Part shown: positions 13,427-14,424 of the stretch, in pieces
Layout: every line of letters starts with the position of its first letter
Numbering within the stretch: the stretch's first letter is position 1
NCBI GenBank assembly: GCA_027858555.1
Contig: JAQICP010000575.1
Location: 1 to 14,424 of the forward strand
DNA length: 14,424 nt
From: Vallitaleaceae bacterium
GTDB lineage: Bacteria; Bacillota; Clostridia; Lachnospirales; Vallitaleaceae
Direction of reading: 5' to 3'
Program-made: the position numbers and the translations under genes
The notes under the pieces: model-generated
The model's input: the letters and a program-made list of their open reading frames with translations, nothing else
The model's database searches: none
Told to the model about the DNA's origin: nothing

Positions 13427-14424
13427 ATGGATCCAGTAATTAGAAGATTCAAAAAGCGATATATGGCTATAGGTATAGTCTTTATATTAGCTGGGGTAGT
13501 ATTATATGTTTTATTAGGAACAGATTTACTGACAAAAGATCATTCAGGTGCTAATTTATTGCCAACAGATGACACAAGACCTTTAGTCGGGTTCTGTATC
13601 GACACCATGGTTATTGAGCGCTGGCAGAAAGACAAAGATAGATTTACCGCTAAAGCAGAGGAACTGGGTTTTGAAGTCAAAGTGGCTAATGCGTATGAAG
13701 ATACGAATCGGCAGATTCAGCAGATGCGTGCTTTAAGTGATGATGGTGCTGTTGCAATTGTCATTATAGCATTTGATAAAGATTCCTTGGAAGAAGTAGT
13801 GGATGAAGCTAAGAAAGCAGGGGTAGTTGTGATTGCTTATGACAGAATGACGACTAATGCTAATGTGGATGCTTATGTTAGCTTTGATAATGTTAAGGTT
13901 GGAGAGTATATGGCAAGCTATTTGTTGGATGCAGCACCAACTGGTAATTATGTCATCATTAATGGTTCGCCAGCTGATAATAATGCGACCATGTTTAATG
14001 AAGGCTATTATAATATATTGCGGCCAGCCATAGACCGAGGTGATATTGAGGTTAGTAAAGAAGAGTCGGCGACCATGTGGCGGGAGGATATTGCCTATGA
14101 TGCCATTGTAACACTTTTACAGGAAGGTGTTCAGATTGATGCCATCATTGGTGCCAATGATCGACTAGCTGAGGCGGCAATTAGTGCACTTTCTGAATAT
14201 GGTTTAGCAGGGACTATACCAGTAGTTGGACATGATGCAGACATCTCAGCTTGCCAAAGAATTGTAGAAGGCAGGCAATTAATGACGGTGTATAAACCTA
14301 TTAAAAACTTGGCTGAGGGTGCTGTGGAGATTATGATCACTCTATTAGAAGACGGTAAGGTCGAAAGTGATGAAACCATTGGGGATTATAATGTGCCTTA
14401 TATAAAATTCGAAGTATTTCCAGT
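13427..14424 (+). CDS. XylFII-like membrane-anchored xylose-type sensor protein (3' end off window)
   Basis: Visible are 332 codons. A basic start (MDPVIRRFKK) leads into one transmembrane segment (about 13-31) with no lipobox, so the protein is anchored rather than lipid-modified. The rest is strongly XylF-like: ERWQKDKDRF (64-73), AYDRM (137-141), YVSFDN (150-155), GSPADNNA (180-187), ANDRLA (243-248) and MTVYKPI (286-292). Where XylF and the ChvE-type protein have GQDA, this has GHDA (268-271). I infer a sugar sensor, probably for D-xylose or a similar aldose, like XylFII of Clostridium beijerinckii. It begins 51 bp after the response regulator without a terminator between, so it is probably co-transcribed. 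GGAGG (13416-13420) is 6 nt before ATG 13427; ATG 13424 is in frame but only 3 nt away. A second kinase gene may follow off-window. Confidence 0.9.
   Translation, partial: MDPVIRRFKKRYMAIGIVFILAGVVLYVLLGTDLLTKDHSGANLLPTDDTRPLVGFCIDTMVIERWQKDKDRFTAKAEELGFEVKVANAYEDTNRQIQQMRALSDDGAVAIVIIAFDKDSLEEVVDEAKKAGVVVIAYDRMTTNANVDAYVSFDNVKVGEYMASYLLDAAPTGNYVIINGSPADNNATMFNEGYYNILRPAIDRGDIEVSKEESATMWREDIAYDAIVTLLQEGVQIDAIIGANDRLAEAAISALSEYGLAGTIPVVGHDADISACQRIVEGRQLMTVYKPIKNLAEGAVEIMITLLEDGKVESDETIGDYNVPYIKFEVFP

Noticed and set aside
1..14424. Mobile element, phage, defence or CRISPR content
   Set aside because: No transposase, integrase, terminal inverted repeats, spacer-repeat arrays or nuclease-like genes were seen; every gene fits sugar transport, sensing or chemotaxis.

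Overview
The window is AT-rich, tightly packed, and has strong AGGAGG-type ribosome binding sites. It carries a lipobox-type solute-binding protein and YesM/YesN-type two-component proteins. Together these point to a low-GC Gram-positive bacterium, most likely a motile member of the Clostridia; family and genus cannot be fixed from the sequence. I see no insertion sequence, phage gene, CRISPR array, tRNA or rRNA. All eleven functional-looking features larger than a site relate to sugar uptake, sugar sensing or chemotaxis.

Layout. (1) 1-2180, minus strand: a DeoR-family repressor followed 14 bp later by an RbsA/XylG-type double ABC ATPase that runs off the left edge. (2) 2181-2585: a divergent regulatory region with a promoter for each direction, clustered CGAACA hexamers that look like DeoR-family operator half-sites, an ACATAAAATAA motif just upstream of the forward -35, and a long leader that can fold. 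(3) 2586-6537: a ChvE-GguA-GguB type monosaccharide importer (lipoprotein, double ATPase, permease), with an attenuator-like hairpin after the binding-protein gene and a strong terminator at the end. (4) 6704-8872: a methyl-accepting chemotaxis protein with its own promoter and terminator. (5) 8873-9213: a second regulatory region containing a perfect 12-bp direct repeat at 21-bp period upstream of a good promoter. (6) 9214-13375: a membrane-anchored sugar-binding protein, a YesM/LytS-type histidine kinase and a YesN/AraC-type response regulator in one operon. (7) 13427 to the right edge: a second membrane-anchored binding protein, closely XylF-like, probably the start of another sensor unit.

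How the parts may work together. Anchored binding proteins outside the membrane would detect sugar and pass the signal to the partner kinase, as in the XylFII-LytS-YesN three-component system described in Clostridium beijerinckii. The AraC-type regulator would then activate target promoters. The ACATAAAATAA motif is shared by the importer promoter and the sensor-operon promoter, at a similar distance from each -35, and is a concrete candidate for its binding site. The DeoR-type protein would repress the importer and its own operon through the CGAACA clusters. The chemoreceptor between importer and sensor genes suggests that uptake, transcription and swimming respond to related signals. The regulatory links are inferences from motif placement; the gene identities are well supported by sequence.
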